Source: Lentisphaeraceae bacterium (GTDB lineage: Bacteria > Verrucomicrobiota > Lentisphaeria > Lentisphaerales > Lentisphaeraceae). From it: a stretch of 44,916 nucleotides of DNA. This document shows positions 15,638 to 24,649 of the stretch, one piece after another. Made by a program: the position numbers and the translations under genes. Each line of letters starts with the position of its first letter. Positions within the stretch are counted from its first letter, which is position 1. Under the pieces are notes generated by a model that was not told where the DNA came from, did no database searches, and saw only the letters and a list, made by a program, of their open reading frames with translations. The stretch is taken from the NCBI GenBank assembly GCA_021232515.1, contig JAJPOQ010000082.1:1-44916 (forward strand), given 5' to 3'.

Positions 15638-18105
15638 TTCTGGGTAAACTGCTTACTAGTTAAAAATGCCTTTAATAAAGGCTTAAAGCGATAATCGTTC
15701 TTTTTAGCTTCAGACAAAAGTTCTTCAACAAAGTCCTGATCTGAAAACTCTTGCTCTCGACCAAGGCCATACTTGATCAAGCCTTCAATCATCGACTCGA
15801 CCATTTTGTCTTGATTCTTCAACAGCTCTTGCTTCATACTTGCAAAGTCGGCGAACTTTGTGCCATCTGGCATAGCACCAGCTAACTGCTTCTTTCTCTT
15901 ACCTGAAAGCTTAACCCAACGGCCAATTGCATCGAAGTTCTCCATCGCCAATCCAAGTGGATCCATCTTCTTGTGACATGAGTTACACTGTGCTATTTCA
16001 TTATGTTTCTGAAGCTTATCTGAAATACTTAGTCGGCGATTCTTTATATCTAACTGTGGTACATTCGGTGGTGGCGGTGGTGGCGGCGAATTTAAAAACT
16101 TTCTAAGTATAAAAGCTCCGCGTTCAACTGGAGATGTGCGCTCGCCTGTTGAGCCCATTGCTTGTATGGCGACTTTCCCTAACAAACCTCCTCTTTGACG
16201 ATGAATTCCTGTGAGTTTGACCTTTTGAAAAGCATTGCCAGTTACATTTGGAAAATTGTAGTAATTCGCAATCATACCATTGGCTACAGTAAAGTCAGAG
16301 TCTATGAGGTGCCTTAAAGGTAATTCTTCCTTAATCACCGTATGAATGAATTCAAAGATCTCTTGACGAGCCGAAAGGATCAAACCTTGATCGAAGTCTG
16401 GAAAGATACTTTTAGAGAATGCTAAATGATCAAATTTCTGAATGTGGAGCCACTGACCAAAATACTCTTCGACAAAAAATTTGAAGCGTGGATCGTTCAT
16501 CATCTCATCTATTTGGTTTGAAAGTATGTCTTTGTTATTTAGTAAATCATCTCCATAAAATAACAATTTATCACTTGGAGCTTCTTTCCAAAGTGTATAA
16601 GACAAGCGTGTCGCCATCTCACGACCACTTATGGTAACTGTCTTGTTACCCTTTCTTTCTTCTCCAAGAAATAAGAACTCTGGTGAAGTCAACATAACCG
16701 CAAATGGTTTAACTAAGGCTTGTAACTTTGTCTTACCAAATGCTACTTCTTGCTTGTACACTCTATAAAGCTTAGAGATATAATCGTTTGTTGCAGGTTT
16801 CCCTCTGAATGCTTTCTTTGCAAACTTTGAAAAGATAGATTTTATTTGACTTTCTGTAGCTCTCTTTAATTCAATACCAGCTAAAATCTCATCGCGTTTT
16901 TTATTGAAAAAATCATCATAAAAAGGACCTTCTAGGGCTAAGCCATCTACCCAAAGAGAAGGAATGAATTCGCCTTTCTTTATACGTCTAGTCAATCGAG
17001 TTTGATAATGAGTCTTCGGTAAACGGTTATTTTCTTTCTGCTTAATTCTCAGATTTATTTTCCTAACATCTATTTCAGGACTCAACTCTATCTTAAGAGT
17101 TTGTGGCTTCTCAAGAGTTCCATGAACATAGTAGTAACCAACAAGCTCGTCATTTTGGGTCACTTCAAGGTGCTTGTTGTTTTCTGGCATACCTTTTTCT
17201 GCTGCGATTTTCATTTTCAGTATATACTTCCCACGAAAATCTGCCGTCATGGATATACTTTCAGTATGATGCGCGCGCTGCATCAATAAAAAGCCTTTTT
17301 TCTTTACTGAATCATGTTCTAAATAGTGCTTTTGAAGTGTCGTTATACCCGTTTGATTTTTAATCGCGTGCTTTGCTTCTTGCTCATCTTTAAAGCCATA
17401 TTTCTTATAGTCATGCCCTTCATTTATAACTAAGAGCGCCTTCTTATACTTCGCCGTTCTCTTCTCGAGATTTTTTCTTAATTGCTTTTTAATGACCTCA
17501 CCAAGTTTACGAACATAGTTTTTCTTAGTCCGTTTCTTAGCTGAAGCATCTATTAAAATTTTTGTCGCGGCAAGTTCACCTAACTCCATATAACGTTCGA
17601 TGTGTGACGGCGAAAAGTACTGATTTGCACCCATGGTGTTAAAGTCTTCAGAGTTCTCATCATCCGGAACTAATCGCGCCGGCAACTTTATTCCCGTTAA
17701 AGAAGCTACAGAGTTGATATACTCAAGTTTATTTAAACGACGTACAACAAGTTCGCCGCCTTGATCTGTAAGTATTCTGCGCGCCTTTAAAAGGTCCTCA
17801 GTCAACTTGCCAATCACATGAGCAAGTTCTTTGTGAGATGGCTGCTTTTTAGCTTTCTTTGGAGGCATGTCTCCAGTATTCAAGACATCTAGGACATCCT
17901 GCCAAACTTGAGCTGTTCCATTATTTTTGATAAATCCAGACAAGTCATCTAAACGGACACTGCCTTTTTGGACATCTTCATCATGGCAATTATAACAATA
18001 CTTACCGACAAACTGCTTGATTGAGTTGTCGACATTGTGGCCTGGTGGCTCAGCAAACATACCTAAAATAGGTATTAATAGGTTTATAAATAAGACTCTT
18101 CGCAT
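15634..18105 (-). CDS. DUF1592-type multidomain c-type cytochrome-like protein, exported (823 aa)
   Basis: A signal peptide (residues 1-18) is followed by a PSCyt1-like segment with the haem motif C37YNCH41 and DEDVQKGSVRLDDL, then DUF1587 (VVRRLNKLEYINSVASLTGI). A long middle region comes next, then DUF1595 (KKAFRGKPATNDYISKLY), DUF1592 (GREMATRLSYTLWKEAP, FVEEYFGQWL) and DUF1588, with a second haem-type motif CNSCHKKMDPLGLAMENFDA. The C-terminus is DUF1585. A run of seven prolines precedes the second CxxCH. GAGGAAGAAG precedes the ATG. It follows the 18182 gene by 76 bp and is coupled to its DUF1552 partner. The likely location is periplasmic; a redox role in polysaccharide breakdown is inferred. 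Confidence 0.88.
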   Translation of the reverse strand: MRRVLFINLLIPILGMFAEPPGHNVDNSIKQFVGKYCYNCHDEDVQKGSVRLDDLSGFIKNNGTAQVWQDVLDVLNTGDMPPKKAKKQPSHKELAHVIGKLTEDLLKARRILTDQGGELVVRRLNKLEYINSVASLTGIKLPARLVPDDENSEDFNTMGANQYFSPSHIERYMELGELAATKILIDASAKKRTKKNYVRKLGEVIKKQLRKNLEKRTAKYKKALLVINEGHDYKKYGFKDEQEAKHAIKNQTGITTLQKHYLEHDSVKKKGFLLMQRAHHTESISMTADFRGKYILKMKIAAEKGMPENNKHLEVTQNDELVGYYYVHGTLEKPQTLKIELSPEIDVRKINLRIKQKENNRLPKTHYQTRLTRRIKKGEFIPSLWVDGLALEGPFYDDFFNKKRDEILAGIELKRATESQIKSIFSKFAKKAFRGKPATNDYISKLYRVYKQEVAFGKTKLQALVKPFAVMLTSPEFLFLGEERKGNKTVTISGREMATRLSYTLWKEAPSDKLLFYGDDLLNNKDILSNQIDEMMNDPRFKFFVEEYFGQWLHIQKFDHLAFSKSIFPDFDQGLILSARQEIFEFIHTVIKEELPLRHLIDSDFTVANGMIANYYNFPNVTGNAFQKVKLTGIHRQRGGLLGKVAIQAMGSTGERTSPVERGAFILRKFLNSPPPPPPPNVPQLDIKNRRLSISDKLQKHNEIAQCNSCHKKMDPLGLAMENFDAIGRWVKLSGKRKKQLAGAMPDGTKFADFASMKQELLKNQDKMVESMIEGLIKYGLGREQEFSDQDFVEELLSEAKKNDYRFKPLLKAFLTSKQFTQK

Positions 18106-18181
18106 CTTCTTCCTCGATTATTACTGATGCTAAACAGCAAAACCGAAGAAGTGTTACAAAACTCTCATTTTTTATATGATT

Positions 18182-19495
18182 TTAAGCAAGTTCTTTTATA
18201 AGTTTACTACCAGTCTCATTCAAATCCTTATAATTCACATCGAACTTATTTAGCAAAGTCAGTAGTAGATTTGAGTATCTAGTCCCTTCCTTACAGACGA
18301 TATGACGTCCAGACTTAATTGAGCCCCCTGCGCCACCGGCCACTAACACTGGTATGTCTTCACCATCGTGAGTATTGCCATCTTTTAAACCTGAACCAAA
18401 AAGGATCGCGCTGTTATCGAGTAAAGACCTTCCACCTTCATCGACGGCATCCATTCGTTGCATCAAGTAAAGAGCCATCTGCGAAAACCATTTCGAGATA
18501 TTGTTATACCTTTCTATTTTCTTGGCATCATTTCTATGGTGCGACATGGCATGGTGCTCTCCAGCATTTGGTAAAAAGCCATAATCAAACTTGCTGATAC
18601 TCACACCAAGCATAAGAGTTGAAACTCGAGTTGTGTCAGTCCAAAGGCCCAATAGGATAATATCCATCATAAGCTTTACATGCTCTTCGTGATTTGCCGG
18701 TATCTCTGGACTTGCTGGTCTCGAAATCTTTGGATTAACAAGTGGCGTCCAAGTCTTGGCTGGAGGGTTCATTGCCTTCTCTAGCTTTGCTTCTATGTCA
18801 CGAACGCTGTCGAAATACTGCTCAAGCTTATGTTCATCACTTTTACTAACTTGCTTTCTCATCGTTTTTGCCTGAGGCCAAACACTGTCAATTATGCGTT
18901 GACGACGGGATGACATCTTGCGCATTTCAGGGTTTCTATGACCAAAGAGGCTATCAAAAGCAGCTTGTGGGTATATTTCGGGTTCTATTTTATTCCCTGA
19001 GTGAGTCCAAGAGATAGAGTTGCCGTGAGAACGTGGAACGCCACCAAACTTACCTTGAACTGGCGGGTGAACGCCCAAGTTTAAAGATGGCAGGTAAGTC
19101 TGTTGAGCATTTCTCTTAGCAATGATCTGATCTATAGAAACCGCCTTGCTGAGGACTTTACTGGCATTTGTCCCCTTCTCTGGCACAACACCACTTAAAA
19201 AGCCTGACGTATTGAAAATATGACCGCCACCATGATCAAGGTTTTTGATTGTTGTGACTTTATCTTTTATCGCATTGAAAGGCTCGAGAACTTGTTTTAG
19301 TTCATAGCCCTTACCTGAGCCTGAAGCTTCCCAAGCAGTCGGATAAACACCGTTAGGAAAGTACATCGAAACAAAGCGTTTAGGTGCTTTGTTTTGAGCT
19401 TTCTCTAAACCCATGACATCTAAAAAAGGTAGTGCCATAGAGACACCGGAAGCTTTGAGTAAAGTTCTTCTATTTATTAACCAATTCTTAGACAT
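18182..19495 (-). CDS. DUF1552 (HXXSHH) protein (437 aa)
   Basis: The Tat-like N-terminus is WLINRRTLLKASGVSMALPF. Family blocks are SMYFPNGVYPTAWE, FLSGVVPEKG, SIDQIIAKRNAQQTYLPSL, YFDSVRDIEAKLEKA and the intact signature H-A-M-S-H-H in GEHHAMSHHRND. The C-terminus reads LFGSGLKDGNTHDGEDIPVLVAGG. The ATG follows the TAG of the upstream DUF1592 gene with no gap, and GGAGGAAGAG at the end of that gene is its ribosome binding site. It is an exported partner of the DUF1592 protein; the biochemical function is unknown. Confidence 0.9.
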   Translation of the reverse strand: MSKNWLINRRTLLKASGVSMALPFLDVMGLEKAQNKAPKRFVSMYFPNGVYPTAWEASGSGKGYELKQVLEPFNAIKDKVTTIKNLDHGGGHIFNTSGFLSGVVPEKGTNASKVLSKAVSIDQIIAKRNAQQTYLPSLNLGVHPPVQGKFGGVPRSHGNSISWTHSGNKIEPEIYPQAAFDSLFGHRNPEMRKMSSRRQRIIDSVWPQAKTMRKQVSKSDEHKLEQYFDSVRDIEAKLEKAMNPPAKTWTPLVNPKISRPASPEIPANHEEHVKLMMDIILLGLWTDTTRVSTLMLGVSISKFDYGFLPNAGEHHAMSHHRNDAKKIERYNNISKWFSQMALYLMQRMDAVDEGGRSLLDNSAILFGSGLKDGNTHDGEDIPVLVAGGAGGSIKSGRHIVCKEGTRYSNLLLTLLNKFDVNYKDLNETGSKLIKELA

Positions 19496-22087
19496 CTACT
19501 CTTCCTCCTGAATCTTTTGATGCTCGAAAGGATAAGAACTGATTATCCCCTCTAGTAAAGCGTGTGATTTATCTTGATTTGCTTTCAATTTCTCAATCAA
19601 TTTTAAAATGGCTGGTTCATCGTAGTACATCAGTTTGCGACCAAGAGCGAAGCTTAAAGTTCTTTCAACAAGGTTCCGACGTATATCACCTTTTCTGATT
19701 TTCAGTAAGTGGTCTTTAAATGCGACGACATCATTGCACTCTTCTCCAGACTTAAGGGTCATCTTTGAATCAATCTTCTTCTTACCTGCTTTGTCGCGCC
19801 AACGGCCGATCTTGTCGTAGTTTTCAAGAACAAAACCATATGGATCAATGCGGTCATGACAACCTGAACACTTCGGGTCTTGGCGGTGCTGCTCGAGTTC
19901 TTGTCTGAGTGAAAGTTTACCTTTACCTGCATTTGCCGGCAACTCTGGAACGCCATCTGGTGGAGGTGGTAACTCTTCTCCTAAAACTGTTTCAACAATC
20001 CATGAGCCTCTCTGTACTGGACTTGTTCGGCTTGGGAGCGATGTCGCCGAAAGCATACTCCCCATAGTAAGTAAGCCTCCACGTTTAGCTGTATTTAAAG
20101 GAACAAGGCGCATGTTTTGACCTTTCACTCCAGCTATATCATAGTGTTTGGCTAGGAGCTCATTTAAGTAAGTGTAGTCTGCGTTGACCAACTCAAAGAT
20201 ATTTCGATTTTCAGTGAATATTCTTTTAAGCAGCAACTGTGGTTCAGCAAGCATAGCCTTTTCTAATAATGGCGACACTCCTTGGATATTATTTAAATCT
20301 AACCATTCTGCGGTGAATGACTTACAGAAGTCGAGGAAGCGTTCGTCTGCAACCATACGTTGAATCTGCACTTGTTGAATCTTCTCTTGACTTAAAGAAT
20401 TCTTTGCGGCTAATGAAAGTAGCTCTTTGTCCGGTGTTGTCTGCCATAAAAAGTAAGCCATGCGTGACGCAAGCTGATACTGACTCACTTCCGTACCTTT
20501 ACTCATAAAGTTACTGTGCATAAGAAACTTCGGCGAAATAAGCACACTTATCAATGCATCTCTTAGAGCCGTATCTTTATTCTTTAACTCAGAATAGGTC
20601 TCTTTATAAATACTCATAAATGGTTCTACATCTGCACTTGTCACATCTCGACGAAAGGCTTTTTTAGCATAGTAAGAAATGATCTTCGCGGCTGATGCCT
20701 CACTAGTGTTTTTAGAAAGTATGTGAGCTGGATTCTGAGCTCCCTCTGGCAAGAATGGACCTGTCAGCTTCATCGACTTTATCAACAAACGTCCCATGCC
20801 TTCTTTTTTATGACCATGCTGCTTGTTATAAGCTGCTTTGAAGTCATCTCGAATAACACGATACTTTGAATAGTCTTCCCCAAAATCCTCGCCAGTTTCG
20901 TCACTCCACTTTTTAAATACCTCTCTAGTCGATATACCGAGCAGTACAGCAAGTCTACCATTATTGATGTTTGTCGGGACGCTCCCTTTCAGTAAACCCT
21001 GAATAGGACCTAAGTCGTCGGGCATCTGATTAAGAGACATATAGATCTCAGCGGCTTTCTTACTTGAATAAGCACGTTTTGCGACCTGATTCACTTTCTT
21101 AAAGGCAGCTACGACTTTCTTATTATTTTTATACTTAGCCGGCACCTTTAACTGTGGTGGATTCTTTGAAGCTTTTTGGATTTTTGCCAAAATCTGTTTC
21201 GATACAGGATGCTTGATCCTTTCATCTGTATGCAGTGCCGCGTCGTCTCTACTTGGATAGAGCATAAGAATCGAAAATCCTTTACGAGCAAAAACAGGGA
21301 CTTTATATGACTTTATCTCTGCACCTTCGATCGTCTCACCGAAGACCTTTCTGCCATTTAGCATGACACGCATACCACTCTTATCTTGACCTTTAGATGC
21401 AACATTGACGGTTAATTCATAGAGGCCAGTGAAAGGGAAAGTCATATTGACTCTATGCGGATTTGTTTCATACTTTAAATCAAGTGGCTTACCGTTTTTC
21501 TGTAGGAGCTCAATTGACTTACTCCAAGTTTTTTCTTTAAAAGAAAAGGCGCCATCGACATAGTCTTCTGCTTCTTTTAGATACTTAGTCATAGAGTTTA
21601 TCGAAATACTTAAATTGTCCCGGTCATTTGTAAAGCCCGAGTCTCCTTCAGGGTCTTTCACCCAATTGGCTTTTTTATGAAAGTCGACACCGAAGATGTC
21701 TCTTACGGAGTTTTGGTATTCTTCATTTGTTAATCTCGACAGAGCTACATAACCAGGATTCTTTATCTTACTCCAATCATAGTGATGCAGAGTCTTATCG
21801 AACCACTTCTTCATAACGCCAAGTTCACCATCTGACGGGAATGGTTTTTTAGGTGGCATCTCTTCTGACTCTAGCTGTTCTAAAGTACGAAGCCACATTT
21901 TGCGATTTTTAACAACATCGTCTTCTGTCATAGCAAGGTCTAAACGAATGTCACCTTTTTGAACATCTTCGTCATGGCACTTATAGCAATACCTTTCGAG
22001 TAATGGGCGAATGTCCTTGGCAAAGTCATCTGCCATTACTGAAAATTGGCTAAGTATAAACAGAAAAGCTATAAAATATTTTATCAT
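19496..22087 (-). CDS. DUF1592-type multidomain c-type cytochrome-like protein, exported (863 aa)
   Basis: The order of parts is signal peptide (1-19), PSCyt1-like haem motif C34YKCH38 with DEDVQKGDIRL, and DUF1587 (LSRLTNEEYQNSVRDIFGVD). A beta-rich segment follows that resembles a carbohydrate-binding domain (YELTVNVASKGQDKSGMRV), then DUF1595, DUF1592 (YQLASRMAYFLWQTTPDKEL), DUF1588 with CSGCHDRIDPYGFVLENYDK, and DUF1585. I place the start at 22087 because the upstream in-frame start at 22153 lies inside the ECF-type promoter P3 and 22087 gives a normal signal peptide with AGGAG about 12 nt upstream. It is the first gene of a probable four-gene operon (22087 to 14363). Confidence 0.88.
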   Translation of the reverse strand: MIKYFIAFLFILSQFSVMADDFAKDIRPLLERYCYKCHDEDVQKGDIRLDLAMTEDDVVKNRKMWLRTLEQLESEEMPPKKPFPSDGELGVMKKWFDKTLHHYDWSKIKNPGYVALSRLTNEEYQNSVRDIFGVDFHKKANWVKDPEGDSGFTNDRDNLSISINSMTKYLKEAEDYVDGAFSFKEKTWSKSIELLQKNGKPLDLKYETNPHRVNMTFPFTGLYELTVNVASKGQDKSGMRVMLNGRKVFGETIEGAEIKSYKVPVFARKGFSILMLYPSRDDAALHTDERIKHPVSKQILAKIQKASKNPPQLKVPAKYKNNKKVVAAFKKVNQVAKRAYSSKKAAEIYMSLNQMPDDLGPIQGLLKGSVPTNINNGRLAVLLGISTREVFKKWSDETGEDFGEDYSKYRVIRDDFKAAYNKQHGHKKEGMGRLLIKSMKLTGPFLPEGAQNPAHILSKNTSEASAAKIISYYAKKAFRRDVTSADVEPFMSIYKETYSELKNKDTALRDALISVLISPKFLMHSNFMSKGTEVSQYQLASRMAYFLWQTTPDKELLSLAAKNSLSQEKIQQVQIQRMVADERFLDFCKSFTAEWLDLNNIQGVSPLLEKAMLAEPQLLLKRIFTENRNIFELVNADYTYLNELLAKHYDIAGVKGQNMRLVPLNTAKRGGLLTMGSMLSATSLPSRTSPVQRGSWIVETVLGEELPPPPDGVPELPANAGKGKLSLRQELEQHRQDPKCSGCHDRIDPYGFVLENYDKIGRWRDKAGKKKIDSKMTLKSGEECNDVVAFKDHLLKIRKGDIRRNLVERTLSFALGRKLMYYDEPAILKLIEKLKANQDKSHALLEGIISSYPFEHQKIQEEE

Positions 22088-22129
22088 ACAAGCATCTAAC
22101 TCCTGACTAAATCTAACTAAGTTTATTAA

Positions 22130-22163
22130 GTAGAACGATTTAAGTTTTTGCATCTGTACTTGA
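22130..22163 (-). promoter_or_regulatory. ECF-type promoter element P3 upstream of the 19496-22087 operon
   Basis: The minus strand reads CAAGTACAGA, 15 nt, CGTTCTAC. The -10-like block ends 42 bp before the start codon at 22087. Intervening bases are unlike those of P1 and P2, so the conservation is not explained by the tandem DUF1080 duplication. Confidence 0.75.
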
Positions 22164-22214
22164 AGTTGACTATTAATTCTAGAGATTTGTACTGAAACCT
22201 CAGTAATTGATTTT

Positions 22215-22243
22215 TTGCAAATCTACAAAAAGTCATTTATATT
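22215..22243 (+). promoter_or_regulatory. Housekeeping-type promoter of the 22337-22969 gene
   Basis: TTGCAA, a 17-nt spacer and TATATT on the plus strand, about 94 bp before the ATG. No terminator or other promoter is visible between this site and the gene. Confidence 0.55.
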
Positions 22244-22336
22244 ATACATAAGAGACACAACTCTTTGATCAGTAGATATATAAAGTTAAATATTTAACAT
22301 CAATAAAGATGAATACGGGACATTTATCGAGGACAT

Positions 22337-22969
22337 ATGAAACAGACAAAATTTACTCTTATTGAGCTTTTAGTAGTCATTGCCATCATTGGTATACTGG
22401 CCTCTATGCTCATGCCTTCTTTGAGTAATGCTCGAGCTAGAGGTCAACAGGCCGTCTGTATTAGCAATCAAAAACAAATCGCCTTAGCAACCAATATGTA
22501 TGCAGAGGAGTCAGTCATACCTGACCATTCTGATAATGACGGCATCGGTCAATGGGATGATGCTCTTGAACCTTTTATAGGCGATAAGAAAAACAATATT
22601 GTCTTAACCTGCCCTTCTCAAAAATTTATCAACCAAACCAATAGCACGATAAACCACTATACCTTCAACCCAGTTGCAAAAGGCCTTCCCTTGAGTGCTG
22701 TAACAAATAGTGACTTTGTTGTCAGTGGTGATGGTGCTTCAAAGCCCGAGTTTATAAATAGTACCAAAAGAGCCTATACAGGTTTTTGGCAGTTTGATAC
22801 TAACTCTGTTCAAAGTGGTCCTTACGAAGCACTAATCAATCCTTCTGGATTAACTCGACTTCCCGATTATAGACATAATCAAAAAGCAGTCATGAGTTAT
22901 ATCGATGGTCACGTAAACTCCATCTCTAGTAGCGGCTTAAAAAATGGTCTCTTTCATTTAAATAAATGA
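22337..22969 (+). CDS. Pseudopilin-like protein, 210 aa
   Basis: MKQTK precedes [24 protein letters not shown]. The Glu at mature position 5 is present and the -1 residue is Lys. The C-terminus has the exact family motif H(NQKAVMSYI)DGHV. GAGGACAT gives a ribosome binding site before ATG 22337. The gene is divergent from the DUF1592 operon and convergent with the pseudopilin gene at 23033-23881. It is most similar in layout to the 207-residue protein at 2887-3510. Confidence 0.88.
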   Translation: MKQTKFTLIELLVVIAIIGILASMLMPSLSNARARGQQAVCISNQKQIALATNMYAEESVIPDHSDNDGIGQWDDALEPFIGDKKNNIVLTCPSQKFINQTNSTINHYTFNPVAKGLPLSAVTNSDFVVSGDGASKPEFINSTKRAYTGFWQFDTNSVQSGPYEALINPSGLTRLPDYRHNQKAVMSYIDGHVNSISSSGLKNGLFHLNK

Positions 22970-23032
22970 TATAATTGAAAGACATTGAATTAAATACCTC
23001 AAAGCCTCTTCCAACTTCATCATTTCAAAAAA

Positions 23033-23881
23033 TCACGGTGTATAAAAAGGGCTTACCGAGTATCCAAAAAAGTTTACAGTCTCATCTGTATAGCTTGAGA
23101 AGTTTCTAACTCCAAAACCAGAAGCTCCTTCTTCGCTTATTGCGGAGTAACGCTTAATATTTGCACTACAATCAACGTACACAACATTTGCCTGAGGCCC
23201 GTGATTTGGATTGTAATAAATCCTAGACCAAGAACGAATAAATGGCGATAGATAAGTTTCCGAAAAAGCCATGGTCTTTCCAGGTTCTTGTATCTTAGAA
23301 AGAAATACTTTAGATACTCCGTTTTCATACCAAGCACTATAAGATGGACTGCCGTCACTCTTAAAACCTCCGCCAGGATAGCCAGAAGGGTTCATGGTAT
23401 TATTCGACAACCATTCATTTATTCCATAACTGAGATAAAGACGCATATTTTGACTTGTTTTGCCATCTGGCCCAGCTGAAAATTCCGGCTGTTGCAACTG
23501 AGTTTTTCCTGGCTTAATGAAACTAAATATCTTATCTTCATAAGCTGGACAGTACGAAGAGTAAGAGCCGTTTGGGTCTTCACTCCCACTTCGTTCTTGC
23601 TGAAAGTTTCCATCTAACATATCATCAAATTGATTATGCCAAGTCTTCCATACACTTGCAGACTTATGGAAACTCTTTGGGAAAGCCCCGCCATTATCTT
23701 TCATAAATACTTGGTTTGTAATGCTTATTTGCTTTAGATTGCTAATGCACACGGCGTTCTGAGCTTGGCTTCTGGCTCTCGTTAAAGACGGAAGTAAGAT
23801 AGTGCTCAAAATCCCTAAGATTGAAACAACTACAAGTAATTCAATTAAGGTAAACTGTCGCTTTTTGTCGTGGCTATTCAT
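23033..23881 (-). CDS. Pseudopilin-like protein, 282 aa
   Basis: A longer leader (MNSHDKKRQ) precedes [28 protein letters not shown]. The C-terminal motif reads H(GPQANVVYV)DCSANI, with Cys in place of the usual Gly. This is the only pseudopilin gene in the window with an ECF-type promoter (P4, -10-like block 84 bp upstream), and it is divergent from a sigma-kinase operon, which makes it a candidate direct target of that sigma factor. Confidence 0.88.
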   Translation of the reverse strand: MNSHDKKRQFTLIELLVVVSILGILSTILLPSLTRARSQAQNAVCISNLKQISITNQVFMKDNGGAFPKSFHKSASVWKTWHNQFDDMLDGNFQQERSGSEDPNGSYSSYCPAYEDKIFSFIKPGKTQLQQPEFSAGPDGKTSQNMRLYLSYGINEWLSNNTMNPSGYPGGGFKSDGSPSYSAWYENGVSKVFLSKIQEPGKTMAFSETYLSPFIRSWSRIYYNPNHGPQANVVYVDCSANIKRYSAISEEGASGFGVRNFSSYTDETVNFFGYSVSPFYTP

Positions 23882-23964
23882 ATCTACTCAATTATTAGCT
23901 TAAGTTATTTAACATGTTTCAAAAATGATCTTGTTAGACCTGCAAATAACATGTTGTTTTACTT

Positions 23965-23999
23965 AGGGATCGAAGAGACATGAATCATTCTGTACTAGG
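23965..23999 (-). promoter_or_regulatory. ECF-type promoter element P4 upstream of the 23033-23881 gene
   Basis: The minus strand reads CCTAGTACAGA and, one base further than in the other elements, CGATCCCT. Its -35-like block ends at 23999, two bases from the -35-like block of the divergent sigma-kinase promoter. Confidence 0.65.
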
Positions 24000-24001
24000 C
24001 A

Positions 24002-24031
24002 TTGCAGGAAAATGGTTTTTTCTCGTATAAT
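24002..24031 (+). promoter_or_regulatory. Housekeeping-type promoter of the sigma-kinase operon
   Basis: TTGCAG, an 18-nt spacer and a perfect TATAAT (24026-24031) on the plus strand. Transcription would start near 24038, which supports ATG 24062 as the start of the sigma factor and excludes an in-frame TTG at 24002. Confidence 0.65.
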
Positions 24032-24061
24032 TATGCAACTCTAAGTTTTGGCAGGTTATCT

Positions 24062-24649
24062 ATGATTACGCGTTACACACTTCTTGAAAGAGTAAGAGAT
24101 AGGACAGATGAAAAGTCTTGGGAAGACTTTGTAGATATATATCGTCCTTATATGTATCGCGTTTTAAAAAGAATGAACTTTTATCATGAAGAAGCAGAAG
24201 ATCTAAGCCAAAATGTCTTGGTGGTTCTTTGGGATAAACTACCTGATTTCAAGCATAGTTTCAGAACAGGAGCCTTTCGCTCTTGGTTATGCACCATAGT
24301 TAGAAATAAAGGCGTTGACTATATCCGTAAGCAAAGCAGCCGTAAGAACAAGCTAAATGACGAGAGTAACTTACTCGCAAGTCCACTCATGAGTGAAAAT
24401 ACTAATGACCTCGAGAAAGCTGCTGAAGAAGAATGGAATAAACATGTTTCCGATCTCGCCTGGAAAGTTATAGAAGAAGAATTTAGTGAAAGCGTTCGTA
24501 AAGCATTTCTCATGAGTATCGAAGGTGTCCCTGGAGAAGAAATAGCCGAAAAGCTAAATGTCCAAATAAACTCTATATACACTTATAAAAAGCGTATTCG
24601 CAATCGTCTTAAAGAACTCATAAGAAATATGAACGATCAGTATGTCTGA
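24062..24649 (+). CDS. ECF-type RNA polymerase sigma factor (195 aa)
   Basis: The protein starts MITRYTLLERVRDRTDEKSWEDFVDIY, aligning with NTRYTLLQKL and NTRMTLLGKV in the other two sigma factors. Sigma-2 includes AEDLSQNVLVVLWDKLPDF and RTGAFRSWLCTIVRN; sigma-4 includes PGEEIAEKLNVQINSIYTYKKRIRNRL. The start 24062 is chosen from this alignment, from GGCAGG upstream and from the promoter position. The stop overlaps the kinase start by 8 bp, so expression is coupled. There is no anti-sigma gene; regulation by the adjacent kinase is the likely mode. The divergent neighbour carries an ECF-type promoter, suggesting a local target. Confidence 0.93.
   Translation: MITRYTLLERVRDRTDEKSWEDFVDIYRPYMYRVLKRMNFYHEEAEDLSQNVLVVLWDKLPDFKHSFRTGAFRSWLCTIVRNKGVDYIRKQSSRKNKLNDESNLLASPLMSENTNDLEKAAEEEWNKHVSDLAWKVIEEEFSESVRKAFLMSIEGVPGEEIAEKLNVQINSIYTYKKRIRNRLKELIRNMNDQYV

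Noticed and set aside
19982..20020. TCTGTACTGG resembling the ECF -35 block on the minus strand
   Set aside because: It lies within the DUF1588 coding region in a conserved SPVQRGSWIVE segment and has no CGWTC block at the right distance.
22088..22153. Upstream in-frame start at 22153 for the DUF1592 gene
   Set aside because: It would place 22 extra residues before a normal signal peptide and lies inside the promoter element P3.
23882..23964. Repeated AACATGTT and GTTATTT/AAATAAC pairs in the P4 leader as a riboswitch
   Set aside because: The pairing is AT-rich, lacks a U tract and matches no riboswitch class I know. It could form alternative hairpins but is not strong enough to call.
24002..24061. 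TTG start at 24002 for the second sigma factor
   Set aside because: It coincides with the -35 of the operon promoter and adds 20 residues absent from the two related sigma factors.
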